A stretch of 64,000 bases of DNA from Pseudomonas sp. C2B4 (GCF_013359695.1 NZ_JABFMU010000021.1:1-64000), one strand, 5' to 3'; positions 28,452 through 37,348 are shown, counted from the stretch's first letter. Program-made: numbers and translations. Notes: generated by a model not told the origin, from the letters alone.

Positions 28452-29246
28452 ATGGGTTTTCTCGCCGGTAAGCGCGTACTGATCGTCGGTGTCGCCAGCA
28501 AGCTGTCCATCGCATCCGGCATCGCTGCCGCCATGCATCGCGAGGGCGCTGAGCTTGCCTTCACTTATCAGAACGACAAACTCAAGGGTCGTGTCGAAGA
28601 GTTCGCACAAGGCTGGGGTTCGAGCCCTGAGCTGTGCTTCCCGTGCGACGTGGCCAGCGACGCCGAAATCGCCAAGGTCTTCGAAGAGCTGAGCAAGAAG
28701 TGGGACGGCCTGGACTGCATCGTGCACTCCGTCGGTTTCGCCCCGGGCGACCAACTGGACGGCGACTTCACCGAAGCCACCACCCGTGAAGGTTTCCGCA
28801 TCGCTCACGACATCAGCGCCTACAGCTTCGTGGCCCTGGCCAAGGCCGGTCGCGAAATGATGAAAGGCCGCAACGGCAGCCTGCTGACCCTGTCGTACCT
28901 GGGCGCCGAGCGCACCATGCCGAACTACAACGTGATGGGCATGGCCAAGGCTTCCCTGGAAGCGGGCGTTCGCTACCTGGCCGGCTCCCTGGGCCCGGAC
29001 GGTACTCGCGTCAACTGCGTATCGGCCGGTCCGATCCGCACCCTCGCCGCTTCCGGCATCAAGAACTTCCGCAAGATGCTGGCCGCCAACGAAGCGCAAA
29101 CCCCGCTGCGTCGCAACGTCACCATCGAAGAAGTCGGCAACGCCGGCGCGTTCCTGTGCTCGGACCTGGCGTCGGGCATCAGCGGCGAAATCATGTACGT
29201 GGACGGTGGCTTCAACACCACGGCCATGGGTAACCTCGAAGAGTGA
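28452..29246 (+). CDS. fabI: Enoyl-[acyl-carrier-protein] reductase (NADH) FabI
   Basis: Catalyses the last reduction of each fatty-acid elongation cycle in the cytosol. The 264-residue short-chain dehydrogenase keeps the FabI active site: Y149 and Y159-x6-K166 in YNVMGMAK. It is the classical triclosan target type. A strong RBS (GAGAGGAG) precedes the ATG, 21 bases after nppD, and a clear terminator follows. The npp-fabI adjacency agrees with PA1807-PA1806 as I recall. Confidence 0.97.
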   Translation: MGFLAGKRVLIVGVASKLSIASGIAAAMHREGAELAFTYQNDKLKGRVEEFAQGWGSSPELCFPCDVASDAEIAKVFEELSKKWDGLDCIVHSVGFAPGDQLDGDFTEATTREGFRIAHDISAYSFVALAKAGREMMKGRNGSLLTLSYLGAERTMPNYNVMGMAKASLEAGVRYLAGSLGPDGTRVNCVSAGPIRTLAASGIKNFRKMLAANEAQTPLRRNVTIEEVGNAGAFLCSDLASGISGEIMYVDGGFNTTAMGNLEE

Positions 29247-29262
29247 TCTTCGGTTAGCCATT

Positions 29263-29292
29263 AAAAAACCCGCCGCTTTTGGCGGGTTTTTT
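29263..29292 (+). terminator. Factor-independent terminator after fabI
   Basis: AAAAAACCCGCC and GGCGGGTTTTTT form a 12-base stem around GCTTTT. Because it has A and T runs on both sides it could work in either direction. Confidence 0.9.
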
Positions 29293-29324
29293 ATTGGCCG
29301 GATTTTGGCCTTGATGCATTCCAC

Positions 29325-29413
29325 TGTAGGAGCGAGCCTGCTCGCGATAGCGGTCTACCAGTCAACATCGAAGTGAATGTCACACCGCTATCGCGAGCAG
29401 GCTCACTCCTACA
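29325..29413. repeat. REPIN between fabI and a LysR gene
   Basis: Thirty-base arms (29325-29354 and 29384-29413) of the TGTAGGAGCGAGCCTGCTCG type, extended by CGATAGCGGT. One mismatch is visible (CTCACTCC in the right arm). It lies between convergent genes. Confidence 0.85.
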
Positions 29414-29416
29414 GGG

Positions 29417-30277
29417 TTATTCAGTGTTCAGGCATTTGGCAAACAACTGCTGAATCGGCTGCAGTCGTTGGCTGTAGCGCTGCAGCAGCACCATTTCCCG
29501 GAAAAACGTCAGTTCGCCCAACTCAATCACCCTGACCTTCGCCCCATGCTCCAGCCACAACCCGGCCTGCGGCAACAGCGAAACGCCCAATCCGCACTCG
29601 ACCATTTTCACAATGGCCTCCAGCTCATCCAGCTCCAGCGCGACCTGTACGTCAATCTGTTGCTCACGCAGAAACCGCGTGACCAGTCGCCCACCGAACG
29701 AGTTGCGGTCGTAGCGCACATGGGGATGGTCGGTGAGCAGCTTGAGCGGATCGTCGCCCTCGACGTCCGTCGGCACAATCAACACGAACGGCTCGCGGCG
29801 GATCACTTGCGACGACAGTTCCTTGGGCAATTCAAAGGGCGGTTTGATCAGGATGGCCAGGTCCACTTCACCGGTGTCCACTTGGCTCAGCAGATTCAAC
29901 GACACCCCGGGCACCAGCTTCGGCTCCAGGCGCGGCGCCTGCTGACGCAATCGCAGCAGCGCCTGTGGCAACAGGCCAGTCTGCGCCGTAGCCACCGCGC
30001 CAATCTTCAGCTCGCCCCGGTACTCGCCGACGTCATCGCTGATCGCCATGCGGCTGAAGGTCTCCAGCATCTCCCTGGCCATCGGCAACGCGCGCTGCCC
30101 CGCCGCGTTAAGCAGCGCCTGACGCCCGGTGCGATCGAACAGACGGATGCCCAGCGCCTGCTCCAGATTGCGAATCTGCGCGCTGACGGCCGACTGCGTC
30201 AGGCCAATATGCATGCCCGCTGCGGCGAATGTGCCGTAGCGCGCCACGGCAATGAAGGTTTTCAGTTCACGCAGCAT
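29417..30277 (-). CDS. LysR family transcriptional regulator
   Basis: A 286-residue regulator with the winged helix at residues 1-60 (MLRELKTFIAVARYGTFAAA, then LTQSAVSAQIRNLEQALG) and a C-terminal effector domain. The ATG at 30277 gives the standard LysR N-terminus; the longer upstream frame is unlikely. It is divergent from a VOC gene, with an inverted repeat TCGATTGA...TCAATCGA between them, so it probably controls that gene and itself. Confidence 0.92.
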   Translation of the reverse strand: MLRELKTFIAVARYGTFAAAGMHIGLTQSAVSAQIRNLEQALGIRLFDRTGRQALLNAAGQRALPMAREMLETFSRMAISDDVGEYRGELKIGAVATAQTGLLPQALLRLRQQAPRLEPKLVPGVSLNLLSQVDTGEVDLAILIKPPFELPKELSSQVIRREPFVLIVPTDVEGDDPLKLLTDHPHVRYDRNSFGGRLVTRFLREQQIDVQVALELDELEAIVKMVECGLGVSLLPQAGLWLEHGAKVRVIELGELTFFREMVLLQRYSQRLQPIQQLFAKCLNTE

Positions 30278-30286
30278 GGGGGCGCC

Positions 30287-30340
30287 TCGATTGATCGAAA
30301 TAATTTGTGCTCGATGCAAAAACTATCGTCTTTCAATCGA
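30287..30340. promoter_or_regulatory. Inverted repeat between divergent LysR and VOC genes
   Basis: TCGATTGA (30287-30294) and TCAATCGA (30333-30340) are perfect complements 38 bases apart, in the 116-base divergent promoter region. The spacing is wide for one dimer but suits a LysR tetramer spanning recognition and activation sites. Confidence 0.4.
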
Positions 30341-30393
30341 AAAGCACAGGGCTAAACTCTGCCTGAACTCCACTTCCAAGCGAGGCTAGCCTG

Positions 30394-30819
30394 ATGCAAC
30401 TGTCCCCTTTTCACTTGGCCATTCCGGTCTACGACCTGGCCGCGGCGCGGCATTTCTACGGCAGTGTTTTTGGCCTGGAGGAAGGTCGTTCCAGCGATCA
30501 CTGGGTCGATTTCAATTTTTTCGGCCATCAACTGGTGATCCACCTGGCGCCGAAAAACGCTTCACAGGAAGCCGCCCACACCAATGCCGTGGACGGCCAT
30601 GATGTACCGGTGCCGCATTTCGGCGTGGTGCTGGGGATGGCGGAATGGGAGGCGCTGGCCGAGCGGTTGAAGGCGCTGGAGACGCGCTTCGTGATCGAGC
30701 CGGGGATTCGTTTTCAAGGATTGGTGGGGGAACAGGCGACGATGTTTTTGTTCGATCCATGCGGTAATGCGCTGGAGTTCAAGGCGTTCAAGGATATTGG
30801 GCAGTTGTTTGCAAAATAG
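30394..30819 (+). CDS. VOC family (glyoxalase/dioxygenase fold) protein
   Basis: A 141-residue vicinal-oxygen-chelate protein. The halves begin [18 protein letters not shown] and [26 protein letters not shown] supplies the typical metal-ligand glutamate near the C-terminus. The substrate is unknown. It is transcribed away from the LysR gene, which likely regulates it. The start ATG has GCGAGG upstream. Confidence 0.88.
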   Translation: MQLSPFHLAIPVYDLAAARHFYGSVFGLEEGRSSDHWVDFNFFGHQLVIHLAPKNASQEAAHTNAVDGHDVPVPHFGVVLGMAEWEALAERLKALETRFVIEPGIRFQGLVGEQATMFLFDPCGNALEFKAFKDIGQLFAK

Positions 30820-30838
30820 TTGGTGAATGGACCGCCGC

Positions 30839-30914
30839 CTTCGCGAGCAGGCTCGCTCCCACAGTGGATTGGCGTTCACAGCAGTTCAATGTGGGAGCGA
30901 GCCTGCTCGCGAAG
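30839..30914. repeat. REPIN between the VOC gene and the GGDEF-like gene
   Basis: Perfect 25-base arms of the CTTCGCGAGCAGGCTCGCTC type at 30839-30863 and 30890-30914, spacer 26 bases, between convergent genes. Confidence 0.85.
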
Positions 30915-30937
30915 AGGCCAGCAATCACCACATCCCA

Positions 30938-31510
30938 CTACCGGCCCATCACCCTCTCCGCCTCAACCAGGAGTTCTTCGACCGAGCCATGAACCTCAGG
31001 GTCATACTCGATCTGCCCGATGCTGAAACGAATGTCGTACCCGCGATGCACCGTGGCATTGCGCTCATCGAGCATTTCCTCGAGCCGCACCTTGATCGCC
31101 GTCATGTCCACGCCACAGGAGCCCGTGAGCAAGGCAACGAAGGTCGCGCCGTCCAGCCTCCCGACGATATCGCTTTCCCGAAAACCGATGCGCAACACAT
31201 CGGCAAAGGTTTTCAACGCGTTGTCCCCTTCTGCACGGCCAAACAGATAGTTGATGCGCTTGAAGTCATCGAGATTGAAAAACAGCAGGGTTGCTGGCCT
31301 TTCCAACTGCATGCAGGCCTCCAGTCCCAATTCAGCCAGGGCGATGAACCCGTGCCGGTTGGGCAACAGCGTCAGTTCATCCATGCTCGCCATCTGCACC
31401 CCGATCAGTTCTTGCTCGGCTTTACGGGCAAGATCGCGCAGCAGTTCGCGTTCCTGTTGCGGCGTCCCTGCACATACACCTGTTTTGTGCGGTTTGCCTG
31501 AGATCAGCAT
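30938..31510 (-). CDS. Degenerate GGDEF domain protein
   Basis: A 190-residue cytosolic protein. Residues 43-53 (MDELTLLPNRH) and FFNLDDFKRIN carry the diguanylate cyclase fold signatures, but the active-site loop reads DGATF (120-124) in place of GGDEF. The catalytic aspartate and glutamate are missing, so it should not make cyclic di-GMP; it may bind GTP or act by protein contact. No sensor domain is present, only about 40 helical residues in front. The ATG at 31510, with GGGAG upstream, is preferred over a GTG one codon earlier. Confidence 0.85.
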   Translation of the reverse strand: MLISGKPHKTGVCAGTPQQERELLRDLARKAEQELIGVQMASMDELTLLPNRHGFIALAELGLEACMQLERPATLLFFNLDDFKRINYLFGRAEGDNALKTFADVLRIGFRESDIVGRLDGATFVALLTGSCGVDMTAIKVRLEEMLDERNATVHRGYDIRFSIGQIEYDPEVHGSVEELLVEAERVMGR

Positions 31511-31583
31511 CACATACTCCCTTGGAGGGTATGTTCTTTAGAGTCCTCGCTACCGGTTTGACTCCATGTCCAATGACCGATGG

Positions 31584-32165
31584 TCAAGTTCCCTGTACCG
31601 GGCAAGGCCCTCCTGCCTCGGCCCAGCGCTTGAACTGAGTGACAAAACGGTCATGCGGCACTGGCACCGGCGCACGGTGACCACCCGGATTCCAGCCCCA
31701 CAACACCAGTTTGTCTTCGCTGACATGCTTGATCAGCGCGGCGAAGTCACGGTCGCCGTTGCTCGCGCGGTCCTTGATCATGCTGCATAGCTGGTCGGGC
31801 GGCAGGCCGATCCAGGCCATTTTGTGCGCCGCGGGCGGCAGGCTCCAATGGGGCGCGCCCGGTGGTGCATTGGGACCGTAACTGGCCGGCGGATTGGCCT
31901 GGGCATGGCAACTGGCGCAGGGCAAACCCGCCGCCCCCTGGCCGTCCATGCCACGCACGACATTCATCGCGTGGGGGATGCCGGCATCGAATTGCAACGG
32001 CGAATCACCGGGTATGTGACAGTTCTGGCAGCGGGGGCTCTGGAAGACTTGTCGCACGGTGTCGAAGGCCTTCACGGCCTCCTTGTCATCGGCGAACAGC
32101 TCCGAGGCATAAATGAACAGGCACACCAGTATCACCGCGCCCAACAACCAATGATGTCGCTTCAT
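31584..32165 (-). CDS. Di-haem c-type cytochrome subunit of a molybdenum hydroxylase
   Basis: A 193-residue exported cytochrome. After a signal anchor (HWLLGAVILVCLFIYASELF) come two haem c motifs, CQNCH at 46-50 and CASCH at 83-87. It starts 1 base after the stop of the molybdopterin subunit, so it probably takes electrons from the iron-sulphur subunit and passes them to the respiratory chain. Confidence 0.85.
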   Translation of the reverse strand: MKRHHWLLGAVILVCLFIYASELFADDKEAVKAFDTVRQVFQSPRCQNCHIPGDSPLQFDAGIPHAMNVVRGMDGQGAAGLPCASCHAQANPPASYGPNAPPGAPHWSLPPAAHKMAWIGLPPDQLCSMIKDRASNGDRDFAALIKHVSEDKLVLWGWNPGGHRAPVPVPHDRFVTQFKRWAEAGGPCPVQGT

Positions 32166-32166
32166 C

Positions 32167-34341
32167 TCACACCCCCGACAACTGCAGCGGCAGTTCACGC
32201 AGGCGTTGCCCGGTCAGGGCGAACACCGCGTTGGCCACTGCCGGTGCCGTGGGTGGCACGCCGGCCTCGCCGATACCACCGGGTTTTTCGCTGCTGGGCA
32301 GGATATGCACCTCAACCACCGGCATTTCACTGAGCCGCAGCACCTGGTAGTCGTGGTAATTCGATTGCACCACTTGCCCGTCCTTGATCGTCAACTTGCT
32401 GTGCAAGGTGAAGCCCAGGCCGAAGGCGATGCACGACTGCATCTGCGCCTCGATACTCTTGGGATTGACCGCAATCCCGCAGTCCACCGCGCACACCACC
32501 CGGTGCACGCGAATCGCCAGGTTGTCCTGCGACACCTCGGCGACCTGGGCCACGTAGCTGCCGAACGATTCATGCACGGCCACGCCCAGGGCATGGCCGT
32601 CCGGCAGGGGTGCCTTCCAGTTGGCTTTCTCCACCGCCAGGTTCAACACACCGAGGTGCCGCGGATGGTCCTTGAGCAAGGTTCGTCGGTACTCCACCGG
32701 GTCCTTGCCTGCCGCTGCGGCCAGTTCATCGATCAGCGATTCCATGACGAAGGCCGTATGGGTATGCCCCACCGAACGCAACCACAGCACGCTGATGCCG
32801 GTCTTCGGCGAGTGCAGTTCAACCAGATGGTTGGCCAGCCCCTCAAGGTAGGGACTGTCCGCCACCCCTTCCACGGAGGTCTTGTCGATGCCGTTCTTGA
32901 CCATGGCCGCTTCCAGCGAGGTGCCGGCCATGATCGACTGGCCGACCAGCACATGCATCCAGGCCATCGGCAGTCCGTCCGCACCGAGACCCACCCGCGC
33001 CTGATGCAGGAAGGCCGAGCGGTAATAGCCACCCCGGATGTCATCTTCCCGTGCCCATACGGTTTTCACCGGTGCGCCCGCCGCCTTGGCGACCTGGACC
33101 GCTTCGGCGACAAAGTCAGAGGTCGGGTTGGCCCGCCGGCCGAAGCCACCACCGAGGAACGCGGTATGGATCTCGACTTGCTCGGGTTTGAGCCCGGTGA
33201 TTTGGCCGGCGATCATCTGGTCCAGAGTCTGGAACTGCGTGCCGGTCCAGATCTCGCATTTGTCCTGGGTGATTTTCACCGTGCAATTGAGCGGTTCCAT
33301 CGGCGCATGAGCCAGGTACGGCACGCTGTACTCGACGTCGAGAGTCTTGGCCGCTTTGGCCAACGCCACCTTGGGATCGCCGGCCTGGCTGGCCGGGAGG
33401 CCCGGCGTGGCGGCCAGTTTGCGAAAGTCCTCCAGCAATTTCTGACTGTCGAGCCCGCTGTTCGGCCCCGGGTTCCACTCGACGTGCAACGCATCGCGCC
33501 CCAGTTTCGCCGCCCAATAATGATCGGCAATCACCGCCACGCCGGTGGGCACCTGCACCACTTTGTGCACGCCAGGCACCGCCAGCGCCTCGGCGCCTTC
33601 AAAGGATTTGACGCTGCCGCCGAACGTTGGCGAGCGAGCGACCATCGCCGTCATCAAGCCCTCGAACTGCACGTCCATGCCGAATTTTGCGCGCCCGGTG
33701 ATTTTCTCCGGGGTGTCCAGACGCTGGGTGGGTTTGCCGATGATCTTCCAGTCTTTCGCGTCCTTGAGTTTGATCGACGCCGGGTCCGGCACCGGCAGCT
33801 TACCGGCGTCATCGGCCAGTTCGCCGTAGGTGGCACGCTGGTCGCCGGCAATCACCACGCCTGATTCGGTGCGAATCGCTGAAGGCGCGACGTTGAAGCG
33901 CTTGGCCGCGGCCTCGATCAACATCAACCGCGCCGCCGCACCGGCCTGACGATAGCGGTCGAACTCCATCCAGGTCGAGGTCGAACCACCGGTGATCTGC
34001 ATGCCGCCAAACCCGGCCAGACCGTAATCCTTGGCCGACGCAGGGGAATGTTCGACGCGGATTTTCGACCAGTCGGCATCCAGCTCTTCGGCGATCAGCA
34101 TGGTCAGGCCGGTCCAGATTCCCTGGCCCATTTCCGAGTGACCGAGCAACACGGTGACACTGTTGTCATTGCCGATGCGCAGGAAGGCGTTGGGCGCGAA
34201 CACGTTGCCCTGATTCTCGGCGCCCATGGCAAAGCGATGGGCACCGGGAATGACAAACGCCACCACCAGCCCGCCGCCCAGTACGGCACTGCCCTTGAGA
34301 AAACCACGACGCGAAAGCGGGTTGAAGCTGTTCATGGCCAT
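32167..34341 (-). CDS. Molybdopterin-binding subunit, isoquinoline 1-oxidoreductase beta type
   Basis: The large catalytic subunit (724 residues) of a xanthine-dehydrogenase-family hydroxylase. A twin-arginine signal, SRRGFLKGSAVLGGG, sits at the N-terminus, so the folded complex should reach the periplasm. Typical blocks include LGHSEMGQGIWTGL and FLGGGFGRR, and the C-terminal GGIGEAGVPPTAPAV carries the glutamate conserved in this family. Its ATG shares bases with the stop of the [2Fe-2S] subunit (TGATG). The substrate, perhaps an N-heterocycle or aldehyde, cannot be read from sequence. Confidence 0.92.
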   Translation of the reverse strand: MAMNSFNPLSRRGFLKGSAVLGGGLVVAFVIPGAHRFAMGAENQGNVFAPNAFLRIGNDNSVTVLLGHSEMGQGIWTGLTMLIAEELDADWSKIRVEHSPASAKDYGLAGFGGMQITGGSTSTWMEFDRYRQAGAAARLMLIEAAAKRFNVAPSAIRTESGVVIAGDQRATYGELADDAGKLPVPDPASIKLKDAKDWKIIGKPTQRLDTPEKITGRAKFGMDVQFEGLMTAMVARSPTFGGSVKSFEGAEALAVPGVHKVVQVPTGVAVIADHYWAAKLGRDALHVEWNPGPNSGLDSQKLLEDFRKLAATPGLPASQAGDPKVALAKAAKTLDVEYSVPYLAHAPMEPLNCTVKITQDKCEIWTGTQFQTLDQMIAGQITGLKPEQVEIHTAFLGGGFGRRANPTSDFVAEAVQVAKAAGAPVKTVWAREDDIRGGYYRSAFLHQARVGLGADGLPMAWMHVLVGQSIMAGTSLEAAMVKNGIDKTSVEGVADSPYLEGLANHLVELHSPKTGISVLWLRSVGHTHTAFVMESLIDELAAAAGKDPVEYRRTLLKDHPRHLGVLNLAVEKANWKAPLPDGHALGVAVHESFGSYVAQVAEVSQDNLAIRVHRVVCAVDCGIAVNPKSIEAQMQSCIAFGLGFTLHSKLTIKDGQVVQSNYHDYQVLRLSEMPVVEVHILPSSEKPGGIGEAGVPPTAPAVANAVFALTGQRLRELPLQLSGV

Positions 34342-34796
34342 CAACCCAATTGGGCGGCGCGTTTGACTGCGGCGCGGATTCTTGGATAGGTGCCGCAGCG
34401 GCAGATGTTGCCGGACAACGCCTGGTCGATGTCGCTGTCAGTCGGTTGCGGGATCTTCGCCAGCAAGGCCGCCGCCGACATGATTTGCCCGGACTGGCAG
34501 TAGCCGCACTGGACCACATCGAGTTCGGCCCAGGCTTGCTGCACCGGGTGCGAACCGTCAATCGACAAACCTTCAATGGTGAGGATTTTTTGCCCATGGG
34601 CCACGGCCGTGGCGGGCGTGATGCAGGAGCGCAGCGGCGTGCCGTCGATGTGCACGGTGCAGGCACCGCACTGGGCCATGCCGCAGCCGAACTTGGTCCC
34701 GGTCAGGTGTGCGACATCGCGCAGGACCCAGAGCAAAGGCATGTCCGCGGGGACATCCAGTTCCTGGTCCTTGCCATTGATATTGAGGGTCAGCAT
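34341..34796 (-). CDS. [2Fe-2S] subunit, isoquinoline 1-oxidoreductase alpha type
   Basis: A 151-residue small subunit with two [2Fe-2S] clusters: the plant-ferredoxin type bound by C38, C43, C46 ([10 protein letters not shown]) and C58, and the helical type bound through CGYC and CRC motifs. It carries electrons from the molybdenum centre to the cytochrome. The ATG at 34796 ([11 protein letters not shown]) is the family start; the longer frame upstream runs into a REPIN. First gene of the three-gene leftward operon. Confidence 0.93.
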   Translation of the reverse strand: MLTLNINGKDQELDVPADMPLLWVLRDVAHLTGTKFGCGMAQCGACTVHIDGTPLRSCITPATAVAHGQKILTIEGLSIDGSHPVQQAWAELDVVQCGYCQSGQIMSAAALLAKIPQPTDSDIDQALSGNICRCGTYPRIRAAVKRAAQLG

Positions 34797-34915
34797 TGCG
34801 AAGGTCCTCAGACTCAGGGTGTTCTGAAGGGGGGGCGCCGCTGTGGTCGTCAACGACCTACGCGCGCCTCGGGTTATCCCTTCAGCTAAGTCCAATTTGC
34901 CTTGCAGGCCGAGGT

Positions 34916-34963
34916 GTATCGACCACCGGTCACCTGTGGGTATCGACCACCGATCAACTGTGG
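34916..34963. repeat. 24-base tandem duplication next to a REPIN
   Basis: Two adjacent 24-base units, 34916-34939 and 34940-34963, each beginning GTATCGACCACCG and ending CTGTGG, differ at two positions. The end of the second unit is the outer edge of the REPIN arm. Confidence 0.7.
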
Positions 34964-35058
34964 GAGCGAGCCTGCTCGCGAAAAACGTCAGAACAACGCT
35001 GTCATTCAGGCGGCACGCGTAATCGTTGACGTCCTTCGCGAGCAGGCTCGCTCCCACA
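34959..35058. repeat. REPIN upstream of the molybdenum hydroxylase operon
   Basis: Perfect 24-base arms of the TGTGGGAGCGAGCCTGCTCG type at 34959-34982 and 35035-35058. It lies between the nnrS stop and the hydroxylase operon start. The rest of the gap from 34797 to 35071 shows no gene. Confidence 0.85.
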
Positions 35059-35071
35059 GGGTGATAGGTGA

Positions 35072-36226
35072 CTACGCCCTTGGCTTAAGCAATATATCCG
35101 TGTACCGCAGCAGAAACAGTCCAAACGCCATACACCAAAGCACCGCCGACAGCCCCAACCCCAGACCGGAAAACGGCACCAACAAAACCCGCGCCAGCCC
35201 CGCCACCAACACCAGGGCAAACCCCACCACGATCGCTTTCGACGGCTGCAACGGCCGCCCGGTATGACCCAGACTGACCCGGGCGATCATCGCCAATATC
35301 AGCCCGCCCACACCACCTACCGCCAGTGAATGGGTGGCCAGGCTCTGTTGCGGCATCAGCCCGGCATGCCACAGCGCCATGGCCAAAACCGCGATCGCGA
35401 GCCAGCAATAAGACAGATACAACGACCACAGCAGCGGCACGCGCCACATGCCCCGATCATGCCAGCGCCACAGGCGTAGCAGGTGCAAAGCCCCCATCAA
35501 CACAAACAACGCCGCCAGCCAAGGCCGGGGAACGTCCTGCAATCCGAGGGCGAATGTCAGGGCAGCAAGCAAACCGCTCACCAGCAGAATGCGGGTCGGC
35601 CATGGACTGCCCGCAGGCTGCGCCGGGCGATTCAAGCCGCGCTGGATGAAGAACGGGATCACCCGTCCGCCAATCACGCTCATCATCGCGCCCACCAGCC
35701 ACAAGGCGGCCAGCACGCCTCGCCGTTGCAAGCCGACGTCGTCGGTCGAGATGCCCCATAGCGTCATGGCCTGACATCCGGCCAACAGCGTGACCATCAA
35801 GAGAATCGGATAGTTGTCGCGCTTGCCGGCCGCCACCAGGTCACGGCCCAGTACCCCGGCCAGCAACGGCAGGAACGGCACCTGCAAAAGCAACAGAATC
35901 CCGGGAGGAATCGGCATCACCCAGGCCAGTCGCGCCAGCAGCCAGACCAGCACCAGCCCGATCAACGGCCAGCCCTTGAGCCCCGGTCGACCGGTCCAGT
36001 TCGGTACCGCCGTCAGCAGGAAGCCGGCGATGATCGCCACGGCGAATCCAAACGGCATTTCGTGTCGATGCCAGGCGAGCATGCCGCCGACCGGTTGCGC
36101 ACCGGGCAAACGGCCGTACAACCACAAGGCCCAGATCGCTATCGCGAGCGCGGCGAACGTGGCCCCGGCCAGAAAAAATGGACGAAAACCGAGACTGAAG
36201 ACGGGTGCCGCGAGCAGTTTGCGCAT
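35072..36226 (-). CDS. NnrS family haem-copper membrane protein
   Basis: A 384-residue inner-membrane protein with about 12 helices. The N-terminal [18 protein letters not shown] and [11 protein letters not shown], with its histidines, identify the NnrS family, which helps cells withstand nitric oxide and nitrosative stress. It is the second gene of a pair; its ATG overlaps the ppyR-like stop (TGATG). As I recall, P. aeruginosa has the same order (PA2663-PA2662) downstream of flavohaemoglobin; here no flavohaemoglobin gene is adjacent. Control elements upstream of the pair predict nitric-oxide induction. Confidence 0.9.
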   Translation of the reverse strand: MRKLLAAPVFSLGFRPFFLAGATFAALAIAIWALWLYGRLPGAQPVGGMLAWHRHEMPFGFAVAIIAGFLLTAVPNWTGRPGLKGWPLIGLVLVWLLARLAWVMPIPPGILLLLQVPFLPLLAGVLGRDLVAAGKRDNYPILLMVTLLAGCQAMTLWGISTDDVGLQRRGVLAALWLVGAMMSVIGGRVIPFFIQRGLNRPAQPAGSPWPTRILLVSGLLAALTFALGLQDVPRPWLAALFVLMGALHLLRLWRWHDRGMWRVPLLWSLYLSYCWLAIAVLAMALWHAGLMPQQSLATHSLAVGGVGGLILAMIARVSLGHTGRPLQPSKAIVVGFALVLVAGLARVLLVPFSGLGLGLSAVLWCMAFGLFLLRYTDILLKPRA

Positions 36227-36474
36227 CAGACCAGCGCCCCGGTCAGTGGTTTGCTCAACCGGTGCTGAGCCAGCAGGCGCATGACGTAACCGATTTTCAG
36301 CAAGGTTGGGCCGACAATGGTCATGGCGTGCAATGCCACCTGCGCCACGATCGACAGATGACCGACATAGAGGTACGCGCCGTAGATGCCTGCCAGCAAC
36401 ATCGCCAGGCCGATGCCGAGCACGCGGCTGGAAAGGTGCAGAACATTCTGAGGATTGCTGAAGAAATGGAACAT
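36226..36474 (-). CDS. ppyR: PpyR-like small membrane protein
   Basis: An 82-residue protein with two hydrophobic segments (LGIGLAMLLAGIYGAYLYVG and a second around VALHAMTIVGPTLLKIGYVM). It resembles the small membrane protein called PpyR in P. aeruginosa (PA2663), reported to affect psl and pyoverdine expression, and likewise precedes nnrS. The start MFHFFSNPQ has AGGAG nine bases upstream. The symbol rests on memory of that protein and on gene order. Confidence 0.7.
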   Translation of the reverse strand: MFHFFSNPQNVLHLSSRVLGIGLAMLLAGIYGAYLYVGHLSIVAQVALHAMTIVGPTLLKIGYVMRLLAQHRLSKPLTGALV

Positions 36475-36514
36475 TTTCCGTACTCCTGTAGCAGTTCAGT
36501 TGTACGTAAACGAT

Positions 36515-36530
36515 ATCAAGTCTCATGCCA
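36515..36530 (-). promoter_or_regulatory. Sigma-54 (-24/-12) promoter of ppyR-nnrS
   Basis: On the minus strand TGGCATGAGACTTGAT matches TGGCAYG-N4-TTGCW except that the -12 GC is GA. The start of transcription would be near 36504, giving a 30-base leader to the ppyR ATG with AGGAG in place. Confidence 0.65.
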
Positions 36531-36547
36531 GATATTTACAGCATATA

Positions 36548-36560
36548 AATCAATAACTTG
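36548..36560. promoter_or_regulatory. IHF-type binding site
   Basis: AATCAATAACTTG is a full match to the IHF consensus WATCAANNNNTTR. It sits between the sigma-54 promoter and the three GT-N7-AC boxes, where a DNA bend would bring the activator to the polymerase. Confidence 0.55.
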
Positions 36561-36570
36561 TGATTTAAAA

Positions 36571-36627
36571 GTCAAAATGACTCCATCCACGCAGAGTCCT
36601 AAAGACTCATCTATACGTCATAATGAC
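36571..36627. promoter_or_regulatory. Three NorR/FhpR-type activator sites (GT-N7-AC)
   Basis: GTCAAAATGAC (36571-36581), GTCCTAAAGAC (36596-36606) and GTCATAATGAC (36617-36627). The first and third fit the NorR core GTCA-N3-TGAC exactly; the second keeps GT-N7-AC. Their centres lie about 72, 97 and 118 bases upstream of the predicted start. The activator gene itself is not in this window. Confidence 0.65.
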
Positions 36628-36640
36628 TACACTTCTTCCC

Positions 36641-36740
36641 TGTAGGAGCGAGCATGCTCGCGATGGTGGCCAACGATGACGCGGGATGCCTGAATCACCT
36701 CAGTGGCTTCGGGTTTTTCGCGAGCAAGCTCGCTCCTACA
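36641..36740. repeat. REPIN upstream of the PhnB-like gene
   Basis: TGTAGGAGCGAGCATGCTCG at 36641 pairs with CGAGCAAGCTCGCTCCTACA ending at 36740; spacer about 50 bases. Between it and 36845 I see only the RBS GGGAG of the next gene. Confidence 0.85.
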
Positions 36741-36844
36741 AAAAAGACCAAAAAGCATTTTGGCGATCTACGGCACAACCGGACGAGCGGAGGCTGACTA
36801 CGCTGATAGTCCAGCATTGCAAAAACCTGCCAGGGAGACCCGCC

Positions 36845-37348
36845 ATGCTACATGTTCAAAAGCTCACACCCTGCCTGTGGTTCGATGGTCAGGCTGAAGA
36901 GGCTGCAAAGTATTACTGCGCAATCTTCGATCACGCAAAAATCACCGCCATCACTCACTACGGCAAGGCCGGTCAGGAAATCCATGGCCATGAAGAAGGC
37001 TCGGTGCTGACGGTCAGTTTCGAACTCGACGGGCAGACTTTCACCGCTCTCAACGGAGGCCCGAATTTCAAGTTCAGTGAAGCCATCTCGTTTCAGGTCA
37101 ATTGCCAGACCCAGGAAGAAGTCGATCACTTCTGGGGCCGTTTGTCCGCGGGCGGCCCGGCCGAGGCGCAGCAGTGCGGTTGGCTCAAGGACAAGTTCGG
37201 GGTGTCATGGCAGATCGTGCCGGTGGCGATGATGGACATGCTCAAAGACCCCGACACAACGAAATCCCAGCGCGCCATGGCAGCGATGATGCAGATGAAA
37301 AAACTCGATATCGCTGAACTGCAACAAGCCTTTAACGGCGAGAGCTAA
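36845..37348 (+). CDS. PhnB-like VOC family protein
   Basis: A 167-residue protein of the PhnB / 3-demethylubiquinone-methyltransferase-like branch of the VOC fold. LTPCLWFDGQAEEAAKYYCA opens the domain; FTALNGGPNFKFSEAISFQV and CGWLKDKFGVSWQIVP are family blocks. The function of this branch is unknown and the methyltransferase name is historical. Start ATG with GGGAG upstream. An AraC gene follows 33 bases later on the same strand. Confidence 0.9.
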   Translation: MLHVQKLTPCLWFDGQAEEAAKYYCAIFDHAKITAITHYGKAGQEIHGHEEGSVLTVSFELDGQTFTALNGGPNFKFSEAISFQVNCQTQEEVDHFWGRLSAGGPAEAQQCGWLKDKFGVSWQIVPVAMMDMLKDPDTTKSQRAMAAMMQMKKLDIAELQQAFNGES

